Positions 23,484 to 32,392 of a stretch of DNA of 42,363 nucleotides are shown here, one piece after another; the first letter of the stretch is position 1, and every line of letters starts with the position of its first letter. The stretch is from positions 1 through 42,363 of the forward strand of contig CAMAZB010000004.1 in NCBI GenBank assembly GCA_945862785.1, in the 5' to 3' direction. Below the pieces are notes generated by a model. It searched no databases, was not told the origin of the DNA, and was given only the letters and a program-made list of their open reading frames with translations. Made by a program: the position numbers and the translations under genes. Origin of the DNA: an uncultured Clostridia bacterium. Its GTDB lineage: Bacteria > Bacillota > Clostridia > Oscillospirales > Oscillospiraceae.

Positions 23484-24185
23484 TCACCCGAGAAAGTCTT
23501 TCACGGCTCTCCGGTAGGCGGCCACGGGGTCCTCCGCCTGGGTAATGGGACGGCCCACCACGATGTAGTCGCAGCCGGACTTGCCCGCCTTCTCGGGGGT
23601 CATGATGCGTTTCTGATCGCCCACGGCGCTGTCCGCGAAACGGATGCCCGGGGTGACGGTGACGAAGTTCTCGCCGCACTTCTCCTTGACGAGAGCGGCC
23701 TCCAGGGGAGAGCACACCACGCCGTCCAGGCCGGAATCAGCGGCGTTTTTGGCGTAGGACATGACAGTCTCCGCCATGGGCACGTCGATGAGCAGCTCGT
23801 TTTTCAGGGCCTCCGCATCGGTGGAGGTCAGCTGGGTGACGGCGATCAGCAGGGGGCGGGTGCCGTCAGGCCGGGTCAGACCTTCCAGGGCGCCCTTCAT
23901 CATCTCGGAAGCGCCGGCGGCGTGGAGGTTCACCATGTCCACATCCAGCCGGGAGAGGACGTTCATGGCCCGCTTCACCGTGTTGGGGATGTCATGGAGC
24001 TTCAGATCCAGGAAAATCTTGTGGCCCCGGGCCTTGATGTCCCGGACGATCTGGGGGCCTTCGGCATAGAACAGCTCCATGCCAATCTTCACAAAGGGCT
24101 TCTCCCCGGCAGGGAATTGATCCAGAAAGGCTAAGGTGTCCTCACGGGTGGGGAAATCCAGGGCAATGATAACGTCTTTAGCCAT
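23484..24185 (-). CDS. pyrF: Orotidine 5'-phosphate decarboxylase
   Basis: The 233-residue PyrF converts OMP to UMP. The catalytic Asp-x-Lys-x-x-Asp array is in [11 protein letters not shown] (about 59-69), and the phosphate-binding end is VVGRPIT (near 211). Its start overlaps the pyrD stop by 8 nt, showing tight coupling. Confidence 0.95.
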   Translation of the reverse strand: MAKDVIIALDFPTREDTLAFLDQFPAGEKPFVKIGMELFYAEGPQIVRDIKARGHKIFLDLKLHDIPNTVKRAMNVLSRLDVDMVNLHAAGASEMMKGALEGLTRPDGTRPLLIAVTQLTSTDAEALKNELLIDVPMAETVMSYAKNAADSGLDGVVCSPLEAALVKEKCGENFVTVTPGIRFADSAVGDQKRIMTPEKAGKSGCDYIVVGRPITQAEDPVAAYRRAVKDFLG

Positions 24186-25095
24186 GATGTGCTCCTCCTG
24201 TCAGTTCAGAAATATCAGTCACGCCCAGCTTTTCACAGACGCCGGGCAGGTTTTCCACAATGGTCTTGCAGGCGTAGGGGTCTTTCAGGTTGGCGGCGCC
24301 CACTTCCACAGCGGCAGCGCCCGCCAGCATCATTTCAATCGCATCCTCGGCGGAGGAAACGCCGCCGCAGCCAATGATGGGAATTTTCACTGCTTCATAC
24401 ACGTCCCACACCATCCGCAGTGCCACTGGGAACACGGCGGGGCCGGAGACGCCGCCGGTACGGTTGGCGATAACAGGCTTGCGGGATTTCAAGTCGATGC
24501 GCATACCCAGCAGGGTGTTGATCAGGCACACACCGTCGGCCCCCGCGTCCTCGCAGGCTTTCGCAATCTCCGCAATGTCCGTGACATTGGGCGTCAGCTT
24601 CATGAAGACGGGCTTGCTGGTGGCGGCCTTTACCGCTTTTGTCACCTCGGCAGCGGCCTTGGGGTCGCAGCCGAAGTTCTTGCCGCCGGCGTGGACGTTG
24701 GGGCAGGAGATGTTCACTTCCAGGATTTTGACCTGCTCCACATCGTTCAGTTTGCGGCAGTTCTCCGCATACTCCTCCAGGGAAAAACCGCCCACATTGG
24801 CGATGACAGGCCCCTGGAAAATTTTTGCGATATTGGGCACTTCGTTTGTAATCACCGCGTCGATACCGGGATTCTGCAGCCCCACGGCGTTCAGCATCCC
24901 GCCGGTCATCTCCGCGATGCGGGGCTGGGGATTGCCCAGCCGGGCCTCCCCGGTGGTGCCCTTCCAGGAGAAGCTGCCCAGGATGTTCAGGTCATAAAGC
25001 TCGGCGTACTCCCGGCCATAGCCAAAGGTGCCGGAGGCGGGAATGATGGGGTTTTTCAACTCCACGCCCGCCAAATTCACAGCGAGATTCACCAT
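24178..25095 (-). CDS. pyrD: Dihydroorotate dehydrogenase B, catalytic subunit
   Basis: This 305-residue FMN enzyme oxidises dihydroorotate to orotate and passes electrons to PyrK. The active-site base Cys is in [11 protein letters not shown] (near 130); other FMN-site motifs are GTFGYG, LNTLLG and [11 protein letters not shown]. It is followed closely by pyrF and preceded by overlapping pyrK, the usual DHODase-B pairing. Confidence 0.94.
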   Translation of the reverse strand: MVNLAVNLAGVELKNPIIPASGTFGYGREYAELYDLNILGSFSWKGTTGEARLGNPQPRIAEMTGGMLNAVGLQNPGIDAVITNEVPNIAKIFQGPVIANVGGFSLEEYAENCRKLNDVEQVKILEVNISCPNVHAGGKNFGCDPKAAAEVTKAVKAATSKPVFMKLTPNVTDIAEIAKACEDAGADGVCLINTLLGMRIDLKSRKPVIANRTGGVSGPAVFPVALRMVWDVYEAVKIPIIGCGGVSSAEDAIEMMLAGAAAVEVGAANLKDPYACKTIVENLPGVCEKLGVTDISELTGGAHHG

Positions 25096-25826
25096 ACGAT
25101 CTCCTCCTTATACAGGATGGGGCCGTCCTTGCAGACCCGCTTGTACCCGTCCTTGATGGGCACGGTGCAGCCCATGCAGGCACCGAAGCCGCAGCCCATC
25201 CGGGCCTCAAAGCTGAACTGCCCGCCCTTGAGCTGGGGCAGGGAATGGACGGCCTTCAGCATGGGCAGGGGACCGCAGGAGAGCACGTAATCACACTCCG
25301 GCACGGCTTTGATACAATCGGTGACAAAACCCTTCACGCCCATGCTTCCGTCCTCGGTGGCGATCAGCAGGCGGCAGCCCAGGGCGGCGAACTCCTCCAG
25401 ATAAAAGGCGTCCTTCCCGGTGCGGAAGCCCAAAGCAATGGTGGGATTCTGCCCCCGCTCCAGCATCCGTCGGGCCAGGCCGTACAGTGGTGCGATGCCG
25501 ATGCCACCGCCGGCCAGGATGGGATGCTCCCCGGCAAGGCTCATGTCAAAGCCGTTGCCCAGTCCGCTGAGCACATCCAGCTCAGTGCCGGGGACGCAGC
25601 GCACCAGTTCCTTGGTGCCTTCTCCCACCACCTTGACCAACAGCATCAGGGCATCCTCCGTCCAGTTGCAGATGGAGATAGGCCGCCGCAGAAACTTGCC
25701 GGGTAGCTCAATATTTACAAACTGGCCCGGCGCGGTGATGGCGGAGGTATCACCGGAGAGCACCAGCTCATAGGTGTCCTCCGTCAGCTGCCGGGCGTGT
25801 TCCAAAGTAAAGAGAGACTTTTTCAT
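25089..25826 (-). CDS. pyrK: Dihydroorotate dehydrogenase B, electron-transfer subunit
   Basis: At 245 residues, it has an FAD domain (RPISICNW near 47), an NAD-binding GGGIGIAPLYGLA (near 107) and a C-terminal [2Fe-2S] cluster with cysteines in CGFGACMGC and VCKDGP. It transfers electrons from PyrD to NAD+. Its start overlaps the pyrC stop and its end overlaps the pyrD start. Confidence 0.95.
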   Translation of the reverse strand: MKKSLFTLEHARQLTEDTYELVLSGDTSAITAPGQFVNIELPGKFLRRPISICNWTEDALMLLVKVVGEGTKELVRCVPGTELDVLSGLGNGFDMSLAGEHPILAGGGIGIAPLYGLARRMLERGQNPTIALGFRTGKDAFYLEEFAALGCRLLIATEDGSMGVKGFVTDCIKAVPECDYVLSCGPLPMLKAVHSLPQLKGGQFSFEARMGCGFGACMGCTVPIKDGYKRVCKDGPILYKEEIVW

Positions 25827-27112
25827 AAGGTATCCTCCTGTGTGTGCAGGTCGTGATAGACGATCTCCCCGCCGCAGATGGTCATGGCGACAGCGGCAGA
25901 CACGCCCCAGCCGTCAAAGGGAGTGGCCCGGCCCAGGGAGTGGAAGGTGCTGCTGTCGATGACGTGGGGCCGGTTCAGGTCCAGAACCGTCAGGTCGGCG
26001 ATCTGGCCCTCCTCCAGAGAGCCGCCGGGCAGGCCAAAGATCTTCCGGGGATTGACGCACAGAGCGTTCAGGATGGTCTCCAGCGGCACAATGCCGGTTT
26101 CCACCAGATTGGTGTACAGAATGGGGAAGGCGGTCTCCAGCCCCACGATGCCGTTGAGGCTGCCCCGCAGGCCCTTGGCTTTTTCCTCGGCGCTGTGGGG
26201 GGCGTGGTCGGTGGCGATGCAGTCCACGGTGCCGTCCAGCAGGCCCGCCACCAGGGCGTCCCGGTCCGCGGCGGAGCGAATGGGGGGATTCATTTTGAAC
26301 CGTCCTTCGTCCAGCAGGTCTTCGTCGGTGAGCACCAGATAGTGGGGCCCGGTCTCGCAGGTGACGGGAAGCCCCTCGGCCTTGGCGGCCCGGATCAGGG
26401 CCACAGACTCCTTGGTGGAGATGTGGCACACATGGTAGCGGCAGCCGGTTTCCCGCACCAGTTGAATGTCCCGCGCCACCTGCTTCCACTCGCTGGCGGG
26501 GTCGTTGCCGGGAAAGCCGTTCCGCCGGGCAAATTCCCCGTCGTGGATGGTCCAGCCTTTTGTCAGCAGGGATTCATCCTCGCTGTGAGCTACGATAGGC
26601 TTGTCCAGCGTTTTGGCAAGCAGCATGGCGCTGCGCATCATCTCCCGGGATTGGACGCCCCGGCCATCGTCGGAGAAGCCCGGAACATGGGGTGCCATAG
26701 CCGCCAGGTCTGCCAGAGCCTCGCCTTTTTCGCCCCGGGTAATGGCACCGTAAGGGTATACATGGATGTGGGCATCCCGGCGGATGATGTCCAGTTCCTC
26801 CTGCAGATGCTCTGCACAGTCCGGCACCGGCTTCAGGTTGGGCATGGCGCATACTGCCGTGTATCCGCCGGCAGCGGCGGCAGCCGTACCGGAAAAAACT
26901 GTCTCCTTATAAGAAAAACCAGGCTGTCGAAGATGAACATGAACATCAACGAAACCTGGAACGATCAAATGATTATGCAATTCAATGACGGAAAACCCTT
27001 CCGCGAGGAGGGAAGGAGAATTGTCAACAATACGGCCTTCGGAAATGGCAATATCCATATTCTGAAAAGCTCCGTTCAAAAAAACGGCTCCGCCGGTCAG
27101 CAGCAAACTCAT
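25823..27112 (-). CDS. pyrC: Dihydroorotase
   Basis: The 429-residue type I dihydroorotase cyclises carbamoylaspartate. Zinc ligands are in DVHVHLRQPG (near 56), with the later ATDHAPH (near 304). It is the promoter-proximal gene of the pyr operon; the ATG has AAAGGAG upstream and the transcript leader is only about 30 nt. Confidence 0.94.
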   Translation of the reverse strand: MSLLLTGGAVFLNGAFQNMDIAISEGRIVDNSPSLLAEGFSVIELHNHLIVPGFVDVHVHLRQPGFSYKETVFSGTAAAAAGGYTAVCAMPNLKPVPDCAEHLQEELDIIRRDAHIHVYPYGAITRGEKGEALADLAAMAPHVPGFSDDGRGVQSREMMRSAMLLAKTLDKPIVAHSEDESLLTKGWTIHDGEFARRNGFPGNDPASEWKQVARDIQLVRETGCRYHVCHISTKESVALIRAAKAEGLPVTCETGPHYLVLTDEDLLDEGRFKMNPPIRSAADRDALVAGLLDGTVDCIATDHAPHSAEEKAKGLRGSLNGIVGLETAFPILYTNLVETGIVPLETILNALCVNPRKIFGLPGGSLEEGQIADLTVLDLNRPHVIDSSTFHSLGRATPFDGWGVSAAVAMTICGGEIVYHDLHTQEDTL

Positions 27113-27149
27113 GGGGTTCTCCTTTCTTCCTGTTGCTTTTCAACATATG

Positions 27150-27178
27150 ATTTTATCGGAAAGAGCGGGGGATGTCAA
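27150..27178 (-). promoter_or_regulatory. Promoter of the pyr operon
   Basis: Leftward TTGACA (27178-27173), 17-nt spacer, TAAAAT (27155-27150). The start point falls about 30 nt before pyrC, leaving no room for a PyrR-type attenuator. Confidence 0.85.
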
Positions 27179-27203
27179 CGGCATTTCCGTTCTGAGCTAT
27201 ACA

Positions 27204-27232
27204 AAAAGCGGGCCGAAAGCAGGCCCGCTTTT
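27204..27232 (-). terminator. Terminator after the superoxide dismutase gene
   Basis: 11-bp stem AAAAGCGGGCC/GGCCCGCTTTT with GAAAGCA loop; T-rich on both sides, placed just before the pyr promoter. Confidence 0.85.
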
Positions 27233-27257
27233 GGAGAGTTTATAGAGGAGCCGGAGC

Positions 27258-27902
27258 TTAGCCCTGGGGATACCGGGGACGCGTCTCCTGGCACTGCCCG
27301 TACAACCGGGAGACCACAGGCCAGTTGATCCGCCGCCACCAGGCCTCGAAATAGTCCGCCCTGCGGTTCTGATATTGGAGATAATAGGCGTGCTCCCACA
27401 CATCGCAGGTCAGCAGGGGACACAGGGGCAGGGGTGTATCCTGGTTGGCAGTCTTACGAATGGACAGTGTGCCGTCCCTGTCGCAGACCAGCCAGGCCCA
27501 CCCGGAGCCGAACACCCCCATAGCGGCGGTTTTCATGGAGGCTTTCATGGCGGCCATGCCGCCCAGGTCCCGGTCAATGGCGCCAGACAGAGCGTTATCC
27601 GGCCCCTCGCCGGGAGTAGGAGTGAGGCCCTGGAAGTACAACGTGTGGTTGTATACGCCCCCGGCATTGTTGCGGACACCCTGGCGGATATCCTCCGGCA
27701 GGCGGCACCAATCCTGACAGAGCTGCTCCAGCGTCCAGTCCTGGCAGGCAGGACAGGTGGCCAGCAGCTTGTTCAGATTGTCTACGTAGGCGGCAAAATG
27801 TTTGTCGTGATGAAAATGGAGGGTTTTCTCATCGATCTCCGGCTGCAGGTCGCCAGCTCCGTAGGGCAGGGGCGGCAGGGAGAAGGGATAGTGGGGTCCC
27901 AT
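27258..27902 (-). CDS. Superoxide dismutase (Fe/Mn family)
   Basis: The 214-residue SOD converts superoxide to oxygen and peroxide. Metal ligands: His in LHFHHDKHFAAYV (near 30), NHTLYF (near 85) and the DVWEHAYYL pair (near 170). Metal type cannot be fixed from sequence alone. It carries an unusual Cys-rich stretch between helices (TCPACQDW...CQDWC). The second ATG (27902) has AAGGA at a 9-nt spacing; the first, at 27908, is only 3 nt from that site. Monocistronic. Confidence 0.9.
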   Translation of the reverse strand: MGPHYPFSLPPLPYGAGDLQPEIDEKTLHFHHDKHFAAYVDNLNKLLATCPACQDWTLEQLCQDWCRLPEDIRQGVRNNAGGVYNHTLYFQGLTPTPGEGPDNALSGAIDRDLGGMAAMKASMKTAAMGVFGSGWAWLVCDRDGTLSIRKTANQDTPLPLCPLLTCDVWEHAYYLQYQNRRADYFEAWWRRINWPVVSRLYGQCQETRPRYPQG

Positions 27903-27965
27903 CAGCATTCATCCTTTCCAAAATGATGTGCCACTAGTATATGCGCCCCGCCAAAAAAGTATCAG

Positions 27966-27999
27966 AAAAGCGCCCGCCATCCGAAAAGATGGCGGGCGC
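27966..27999 (-). terminator. Terminator after the phosphohexomutase gene
   Basis: 12-bp stem GCGCCCGCCATC/GATGGCGGGCGC (27970-27999) with CGAAAA loop; read leftward followed by TTTTCTGATAC. Confidence 0.85.
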
Positions 28000-28017
28000 C
28001 GGTGCGAACAGAGAATC

Positions 28018-29745
28018 TTATTTTTTCAGGCCATCCACCCACTTGCCGTACTTCTCCACGTTGGCGGCAGCGTCGGCGGCGTCCTTGCCCTGGGCCAGGA
28101 TGTAGACCTTGATCTTGGGCTCGGTGCCGGAGGGCCGGACGATGACGGAGGTGCCGTCGGCCATCTCGAACCGCAGCACGTTGGAGCCGGACAGCTCCAT
28201 GCAGCTCTGCGCGCCGGTGGCGGTGTCGGTGACGGAGCCGTCCTGGTAATCCTTCCGGGTTACGACCTTCACGCCGGAGATCTCGGCGGGAGGATTCTCC
28301 CGGAGGGACTTCATTAGGTTGGCCATATCCCGCAGACCGTCCAGACCGGGCATCACCAGGTTGTAGGTGTGCTCAGCGAAGTAGCCGTACTTCTCATACA
28401 GGGCGTCCAGCGCGTCGGCCAGCGTCATGCCCTGGGCGGCGTACCAGGCGGCCATCTCGGTCAGCAGCAGGGAGGCGGTGACGGCGTCCTTGTCCCGGAC
28501 GTAGTCGCCCACCATGTAGCCGTAGCTCTCCTCATAGGCGAAAATGACCTTGCCCTCGCCGGAGTTTTCCAGCTTGTCCTTCTTCTCCGCCAGGAACTTG
28601 AAGCCGGTGAAGGTGTCGAAGCTCTGGAGGCCGTTGACCTCAGCCACCTTGCGGGCCATCTCGGTGGTGACGATGGTCTTAAGAGCCACGGGCTTCTCCG
28701 GCAGCTTGCCGGAGCGCTTCATGGCACCGATCAGGTAGTCCAGCAGCAGAACGCCGGTCTGGTTGCCGGAGATGACCTTGAACTCGCCGTCTTTGGTTCG
28801 GACCATGATGCCCACGCGGTCGGCATCGGGGTCGGAGCCCAGGATGAAGTCGGCGCCCTCTTTCTTGGCGATATCCACCGCCAGATAGAAGCCCTCGGGG
28901 TTCTCGGGGTTGGGGGAGACAACGGTGGGGAAGTTGCCGTCGATGACCATCTGCTCAGGCACACAGATAAGGTGCTTGATGCCCAGCCGCTTCAGCGCCT
29001 CGGGAATCAGCTTGTGGCCGGTGCCGTGGAAGGGAGTGTATACCAGCTTGAAGGTGTCGGCTACCTTGGCGACGGTCTCTGCGTCGTTGACCTGGCTCAT
29101 GACGTTGGCGAGGAACTTCTCGTCGGTCTCAGTGCCCAGGACCTCAATGAGGCCCGCCTTGACGGCCTCGTCATAGTCCATGGTCTTGATGTCGTTGAAG
29201 ATGTCGATCTCGCCCAGCCGCTTGGCGATGGCATCGGCATGGTGGGGAGGCAGTTGGGCGCCGTCCTCCCAGTAAACCTTGTAGCCGTTGTACTCCTTGG
29301 GGTTGTGGCTGGCGGTGACGTTGATGCCCGCCTGGCAGTGGTACTCCCGGACGGCAAAGCTCAGCTCGGGAGTGGGCCGCAGGGACTCGAAAATGCGGAC
29401 GTGGATACCGTTGGCGGCGCAGACCTTAGCGGCCTCCACGGCGAACTCCTGGGAGTGGTTGCGGCAGTCCATGCAGATGGCCACGCCCCGGCGCTTGCCC
29501 TCCTCGCCCTCGGCGGCGATGACGTCGGCGAAGCCCTGGGTGGCCCAGCGGATGACGTGGACATTCATGTTATGAAGTCCAACATACATGGTGCCCCGCA
29601 GACCGGCGGTGCCGAACTCCAGGGGGCCGTAGAACCGGGACTCGATTTCCTTGGGGTCGTTCTTGATCGCCTCCAGTTCCGCTTTCTCCTCAGCGGACAG
29701 TGCGGGGCTTGCCAGCCATTTCTCGTATTCCTTCATGAAATCCAT
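28018..29745 (-). CDS. Phosphoglucomutase/phosphomannomutase, PgcA-like
   Basis: This 575-residue alpha-D-phosphohexomutase interconverts hexose 1- and 6-phosphates through a phosphoserine enzyme. Domain signatures appear in order: the phosphoserine loop TASHNPKEYNGYK (near 143), the Mg2+ loop GSDPDADRVG (near 303), the sugar loop and FAYEESYGYMVG (near 408), and the phosphate-binding RPSGTEPKIK near the C-terminus. Length fits the larger PgcA-type enzymes of Firmicutes that make glucose 1-phosphate for cell-wall sugars. AGGAGG precedes the ATG. Confidence 0.93.
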   Translation of the reverse strand: MDFMKEYEKWLASPALSAEEKAELEAIKNDPKEIESRFYGPLEFGTAGLRGTMYVGLHNMNVHVIRWATQGFADVIAAEGEEGKRRGVAICMDCRNHSQEFAVEAAKVCAANGIHVRIFESLRPTPELSFAVREYHCQAGINVTASHNPKEYNGYKVYWEDGAQLPPHHADAIAKRLGEIDIFNDIKTMDYDEAVKAGLIEVLGTETDEKFLANVMSQVNDAETVAKVADTFKLVYTPFHGTGHKLIPEALKRLGIKHLICVPEQMVIDGNFPTVVSPNPENPEGFYLAVDIAKKEGADFILGSDPDADRVGIMVRTKDGEFKVISGNQTGVLLLDYLIGAMKRSGKLPEKPVALKTIVTTEMARKVAEVNGLQSFDTFTGFKFLAEKKDKLENSGEGKVIFAYEESYGYMVGDYVRDKDAVTASLLLTEMAAWYAAQGMTLADALDALYEKYGYFAEHTYNLVMPGLDGLRDMANLMKSLRENPPAEISGVKVVTRKDYQDGSVTDTATGAQSCMELSGSNVLRFEMADGTSVIVRPSGTEPKIKVYILAQGKDAADAAANVEKYGKWVDGLKK

Positions 29746-29828
29746 TTCTCATTCCTCCTATTAGAATTAGATATATGGTAAGTGAATGAAGCGGTCGTCA
29801 CAAAGTCAGCCCCATTCCGGGGAGAAGG

Positions 29829-30128
29829 TCACATATCGTAATGGTCAAAGCCGCAGAGACGGCAGTGGTACTCCCGGCCCCTGCGGTCGTAGTTGTAATG
29901 GCCGCAGACGGGGCAGCGGCTGCCGTTATAGCGGTACATTCCAACGATGACAACGCCCGGGACTGCCATGATCTTCCCAAGCACAGTGTGCCGCAGCGTG
30001 AGCCCCACGATCAGCAGCAGAATGCCCACAGGGACCAGAACGTACCGCAGGCGGCGGCGCCGCTCCCATGCTTCGATGGACTTCCGCAGGGCGGGGTCCC
30101 GTTGGGTACTTTTCGCTTCGTTTTCCAT
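29829..30128 (-). CDS. Small zinc-ribbon membrane protein A
   Basis: A 99-residue protein with a charged N-terminus, two hydrophobic helices (about 28-60) and a C-terminal zinc ribbon (CPVCGHYNYD...CRLCGFDHYDM), with two CX2C pairs. The ATG at 30128 has AAAGGAG upstream. It lies beside another zinc-ribbon membrane protein with the same layout, although the sequences differ. No function assigned. Confidence 0.65.
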   Translation of the reverse strand: MENEAKSTQRDPALRKSIEAWERRRRLRYVLVPVGILLLIVGLTLRHTVLGKIMAVPGVVIVGMYRYNGSRCPVCGHYNYDRRGREYHCRLCGFDHYDM

Positions 30129-30154
30129 CGCAGACTCCTTTTCAGGCAAAAAAC

Positions 30155-30490
30155 TCAATCCGCTTCTTCACCCGCGTGGATAGAAAAACCGCAGTCGGGA
30201 CAGCGAAAGAACAGAGTCCCGAAGTGCCGTTCCCACCGGCGGATCTCATGGCCGCAGATGGGACAGCGGGAACTGAGGAGCAGCAGGATCACCATTATAA
30301 CAGCACAGCCAAGGCCCACGGCCAGGAAAAAGAACGAATCACGGAGCTTGTACAGAGTCAGGAACATGACAGTCACAGCAGCCAGTACAAGCTGCGCGAT
30401 GCCCCGGATCTTCCAAGACCTTGCTTCCTGGGCCAATTCCGTATGGGAAAGCCCGGAACGGCCCCTGTGTTCCTTAAAATCATGCTTCAA
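30155..30490 (-). CDS. Small zinc-ribbon membrane protein B
   Basis: About 111 residues with two hydrophobic helices (about 30-70) followed by a zinc ribbon (CPICGHEIRRWERHFG...CPDCGFSIHAG). I start at TTG 30490 because GGAGG lies 8 nt before it; the ATG at 30505 overlaps that site. It sits 26 nt upstream of protein A on the transcript, so the pair is probably co-transcribed, perhaps with the DUF2007-like gene before it. Confidence 0.65.
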   Translation of the reverse strand: MKHDFKEHRGRSGLSHTELAQEARSWKIRGIAQLVLAAVTVMFLTLYKLRDSFFFLAVGLGCAVIMVILLLLSSRCPICGHEIRRWERHFGTLFFRCPDCGFSIHAGEEAD

Positions 30491-30519
30491 CAGAAAGACC
30501 TCCATGAAGTTATGTCAAC

Positions 30520-30819
30520 TCAATTGGCCGTGTCCTCCGGCGCTTCCAGCAGCGCCGTGGCCTCCTCCAACCGGGAGGCGGGCACGTAAATCTCTACGCC
30601 CAGACCGGCGAAGCCCAGCACCACCTTGCCCTGGGTACCCACCTTGAAGGCGGGGATGCCGCATCCCTCCAGCATGGAGAGAAGGATGTCCGCCATCCCA
30701 CCCAGCTCCGGCTGCCAGGTCAGCTTTTCTGCCTTCTCCGGCTGTCCGTCAGCGCCTTTGGGCCAGCGGTCCAGCAGGCTCCGGTCAGCCATGGCCCAAA
30801 AATCTCTCGCCTGTTCCAT
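30520..30819 (-). CDS. DUF2007-like small protein
   Basis: A 99-residue soluble protein whose C-terminal half (AFKVGTQGKVV, GVEIYVPASRLEEATALLEA) matches the DUF2007 fold, a possible ligand-binding signalling domain. The N-terminus (MEQARDFWAMADR) is acidic and helical. The ATG at 30819 has GAGGAGG 6 nt upstream; extension further left would enter the palindromic element. Function unknown. Confidence 0.7.
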   Translation of the reverse strand: MEQARDFWAMADRSLLDRWPKGADGQPEKAEKLTWQPELGGMADILLSMLEGCGIPAFKVGTQGKVVLGFAGLGVEIYVPASRLEEATALLEAPEDTAN

Positions 30820-30847
30820 GAATATCCTCCTCGTATACTGATTTCCA

Positions 30848-30990
30848 ATAAAACGATTGAATCGTTTTATAGCGCCGCATTTTGCGGCGCTAGCGGCAAA
30901 ACCACTGAAAATGTTGTTTAATACGATTTTCACCGCCGAAGGCGGCACGGTGCTTCGCACAGTGATAAAAACATTTTTAAATGGTTTTAT
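30848..30990. repeat. Palindromic intergenic element (four hairpins and inverted arms)
   Basis: In 143 bp there are four small perfect hairpins: ATAAAACGAT/ATCGTTTTAT (30848-30870), AGCGCCGCA/TGCGGCGCT (30871-30891), CCGCC/GGCGG (30933-30945) and GTGC/GCAC (30950-30960). An AAAACCACTGAAAATGTT arm (30898-30915) recurs as an inverted near-copy at 30970-30988. This looks like a small repetitive (MITE- or BIME-like) element. It fills the gap between the DUF2007-like gene and rlmH. Confidence 0.55.
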
Positions 30991-31002
30991 TGAAGGATCG
31001 TA

Positions 31003-31485
31003 TTATTTATGATACTTGCTACCCGCGTTGATCTGGTACGCCCGGTAGATTTGCTCCAGAAGCATCACCCGTGCCAGATGATGGGGGAAGGTCATGGGGG
31101 ACATGGACAGCTTTACCGCCGCCAGCGATTTCACAGAGGGATGCAGCCCAAAGGACCCGCCGATCAGGAACACCAGATGGCTGTCCCCGCGGCTGGCGCT
31201 GTCGGCCATCAGTCGGGCCAATTCTTCGCTGGAGCGGGGCGTTCCCTCCACGCACATGGCGATGACATAAGCAGAGGGCGGCAGCTTGGAGCGAATGGCG
31301 TCCGCCTCCTTGGCCAGTGCGGTTCCGATCTGAGCAGGGGAGGGGGCCTCCGGCAACCGTTCTTCGGTCAGTTCCACAATCTCCAATTTACAGAAGCGCC
31401 CCAGCCGTTTCGTATACTCCGCCACGGCGTCGGCGTAAAACTTCTCTTTCAGTTTTCCAACGCAGAGGATGGTCACTTTCTGCAT
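31003..31485 (-). CDS. rlmH: 23S rRNA (pseudouridine1915-N3)-methyltransferase
   Basis: This 160-residue SPOUT-family RlmH methylates pseudouridine 1915 in helix 69 of 23S rRNA. It starts MQKVTILCVGKLKEKFY and ends with the typical EQIYRAYQINAGSKYHK, after the SAM-knot LIGGSFGLHP. ATG 31485 has AGGAGG 5 nt upstream; its start overlaps the walJ end by 13 nt. RlmH next to walJ is a conserved arrangement in Firmicutes. Confidence 0.96.
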   Translation of the reverse strand: MQKVTILCVGKLKEKFYADAVAEYTKRLGRFCKLEIVELTEERLPEAPSPAQIGTALAKEADAIRSKLPPSAYVIAMCVEGTPRSSEELARLMADSASRGDSHLVFLIGGSFGLHPSVKSLAAVKLSMSPMTFPHHLARVMLLEQIYRAYQINAGSKYHK

Positions 31486-32273
31486 ATGGTCCTCCTGATA
31501 ACGGGATAGGCTTCGCTCAGACAGTCCCGGGGCGCCACGGTGAGCGTCGGGGCCAAGCCTGCGGCGCATAGCGCCGTTTCCACGGCGTTGCGGGCCATAG
31601 CGGGGGTGTTGTTCTCCTTACTCAGATGGGCCAGCACAATCTCCGACGCTCCGGCCTCCGCCAGCGTCACGGCAAACCGGGCAGCGTCGTCATTGCATAA
31701 ATGCCCCTGGTTGCCCAGGATGCGCTTTTTCAAATAGTAGGGGTAAGGTCCGCTGCGCAGGGCTTCCACGTCATGGTTGGCCTCCAGGACCGCCAAATCC
31801 ACCCCGGGGAGGATAGCTTCCGCCTCCTGGGTGACATAACCAGTATCTGTCAGGATGCCGATACTGCCGTCGGAACCATCGATGCGGTAGCCACAAGAGC
31901 CTGGTGCATCATGGGATGTTGGAAAAGCAGTGACGGTCAGACAGTCAACCTGATACTGTTGACATAACTCAATCTCCTGAAATCTCGGCTCTATGCCCGC
32001 CAGCCGATAGACCAGTTCCCGGCCCACCCGGCCACTGGAGATAATCGGAAAGGAGCTCCTTTTCAGCAGGGTCTGGAGCCCCGCAATGTGGTCAGAGTGG
32101 GTGTGGGTGATGAGCAGGGCGCTTACGTCGTCCAAGCCCAGTCCCAGAGCCGCAAGGCAGGCGGTGATGCGGCGGCAGGAGATGCCGGCGTCCACCAGCA
32201 GGTGGGTGGAGCCGTGGGAGACCAGCAGCGCGTTACCGGAAGAACCGCTGGCCAGGGTATGTATGGTGGTCAA
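31473..32273 (-). CDS. walJ: Metallo-beta-lactamase-fold hydrolase WalJ/YycJ
   Basis: The 266-residue MBL-fold protein has the metal motif THTHSDH (near 56) and ASGSSGN at the start, as in YycJ/WalJ, a nuclease-like protein linked to cell division and DNA replication. The start is TTG, with GAGGT 6 nt upstream. It follows murA across a 63-nt palindromic terminator region and overlaps rlmH. Confidence 0.9.
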   Translation of the reverse strand: MTTIHTLASGSSGNALLVSHGSTHLLVDAGISCRRITACLAALGLGLDDVSALLITHTHSDHIAGLQTLLKRSSFPIISSGRVGRELVYRLAGIEPRFQEIELCQQYQVDCLTVTAFPTSHDAPGSCGYRIDGSDGSIGILTDTGYVTQEAEAILPGVDLAVLEANHDVEALRSGPYPYYLKKRILGNQGHLCNDDAARFAVTLAEAGASEIVLAHLSKENNTPAMARNAVETALCAAGLAPTLTVAPRDCLSEAYPVIRRTICRK

Positions 32274-32296
32274 AAAACTACCTCGCTTCTAAATAG

Positions 32297-32360
32297 ATAA
32301 AAGCATCCGCCCAGGAGAACGCCGACTAAGGTCGCCATCCTCCTCGGCGGACGCTTTTAT
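32297..32360 (-). terminator. Long nested hairpin between murA and walJ
   Basis: ATAAAAGCATCCGCC (32297-32311) pairs with GGCGGACGCTTTTAT (32346-32360) with one mismatch; inside, an AGGAG/CTCCT-type pairing encloses GCCGAC/GTCG. Leftward it ends in TTTTAT, so it can terminate murA transcripts. Confidence 0.6.
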
Positions 32361-32392
32361 ATGGTTCAAAAATGGGGCAAATATCGCCGGGC

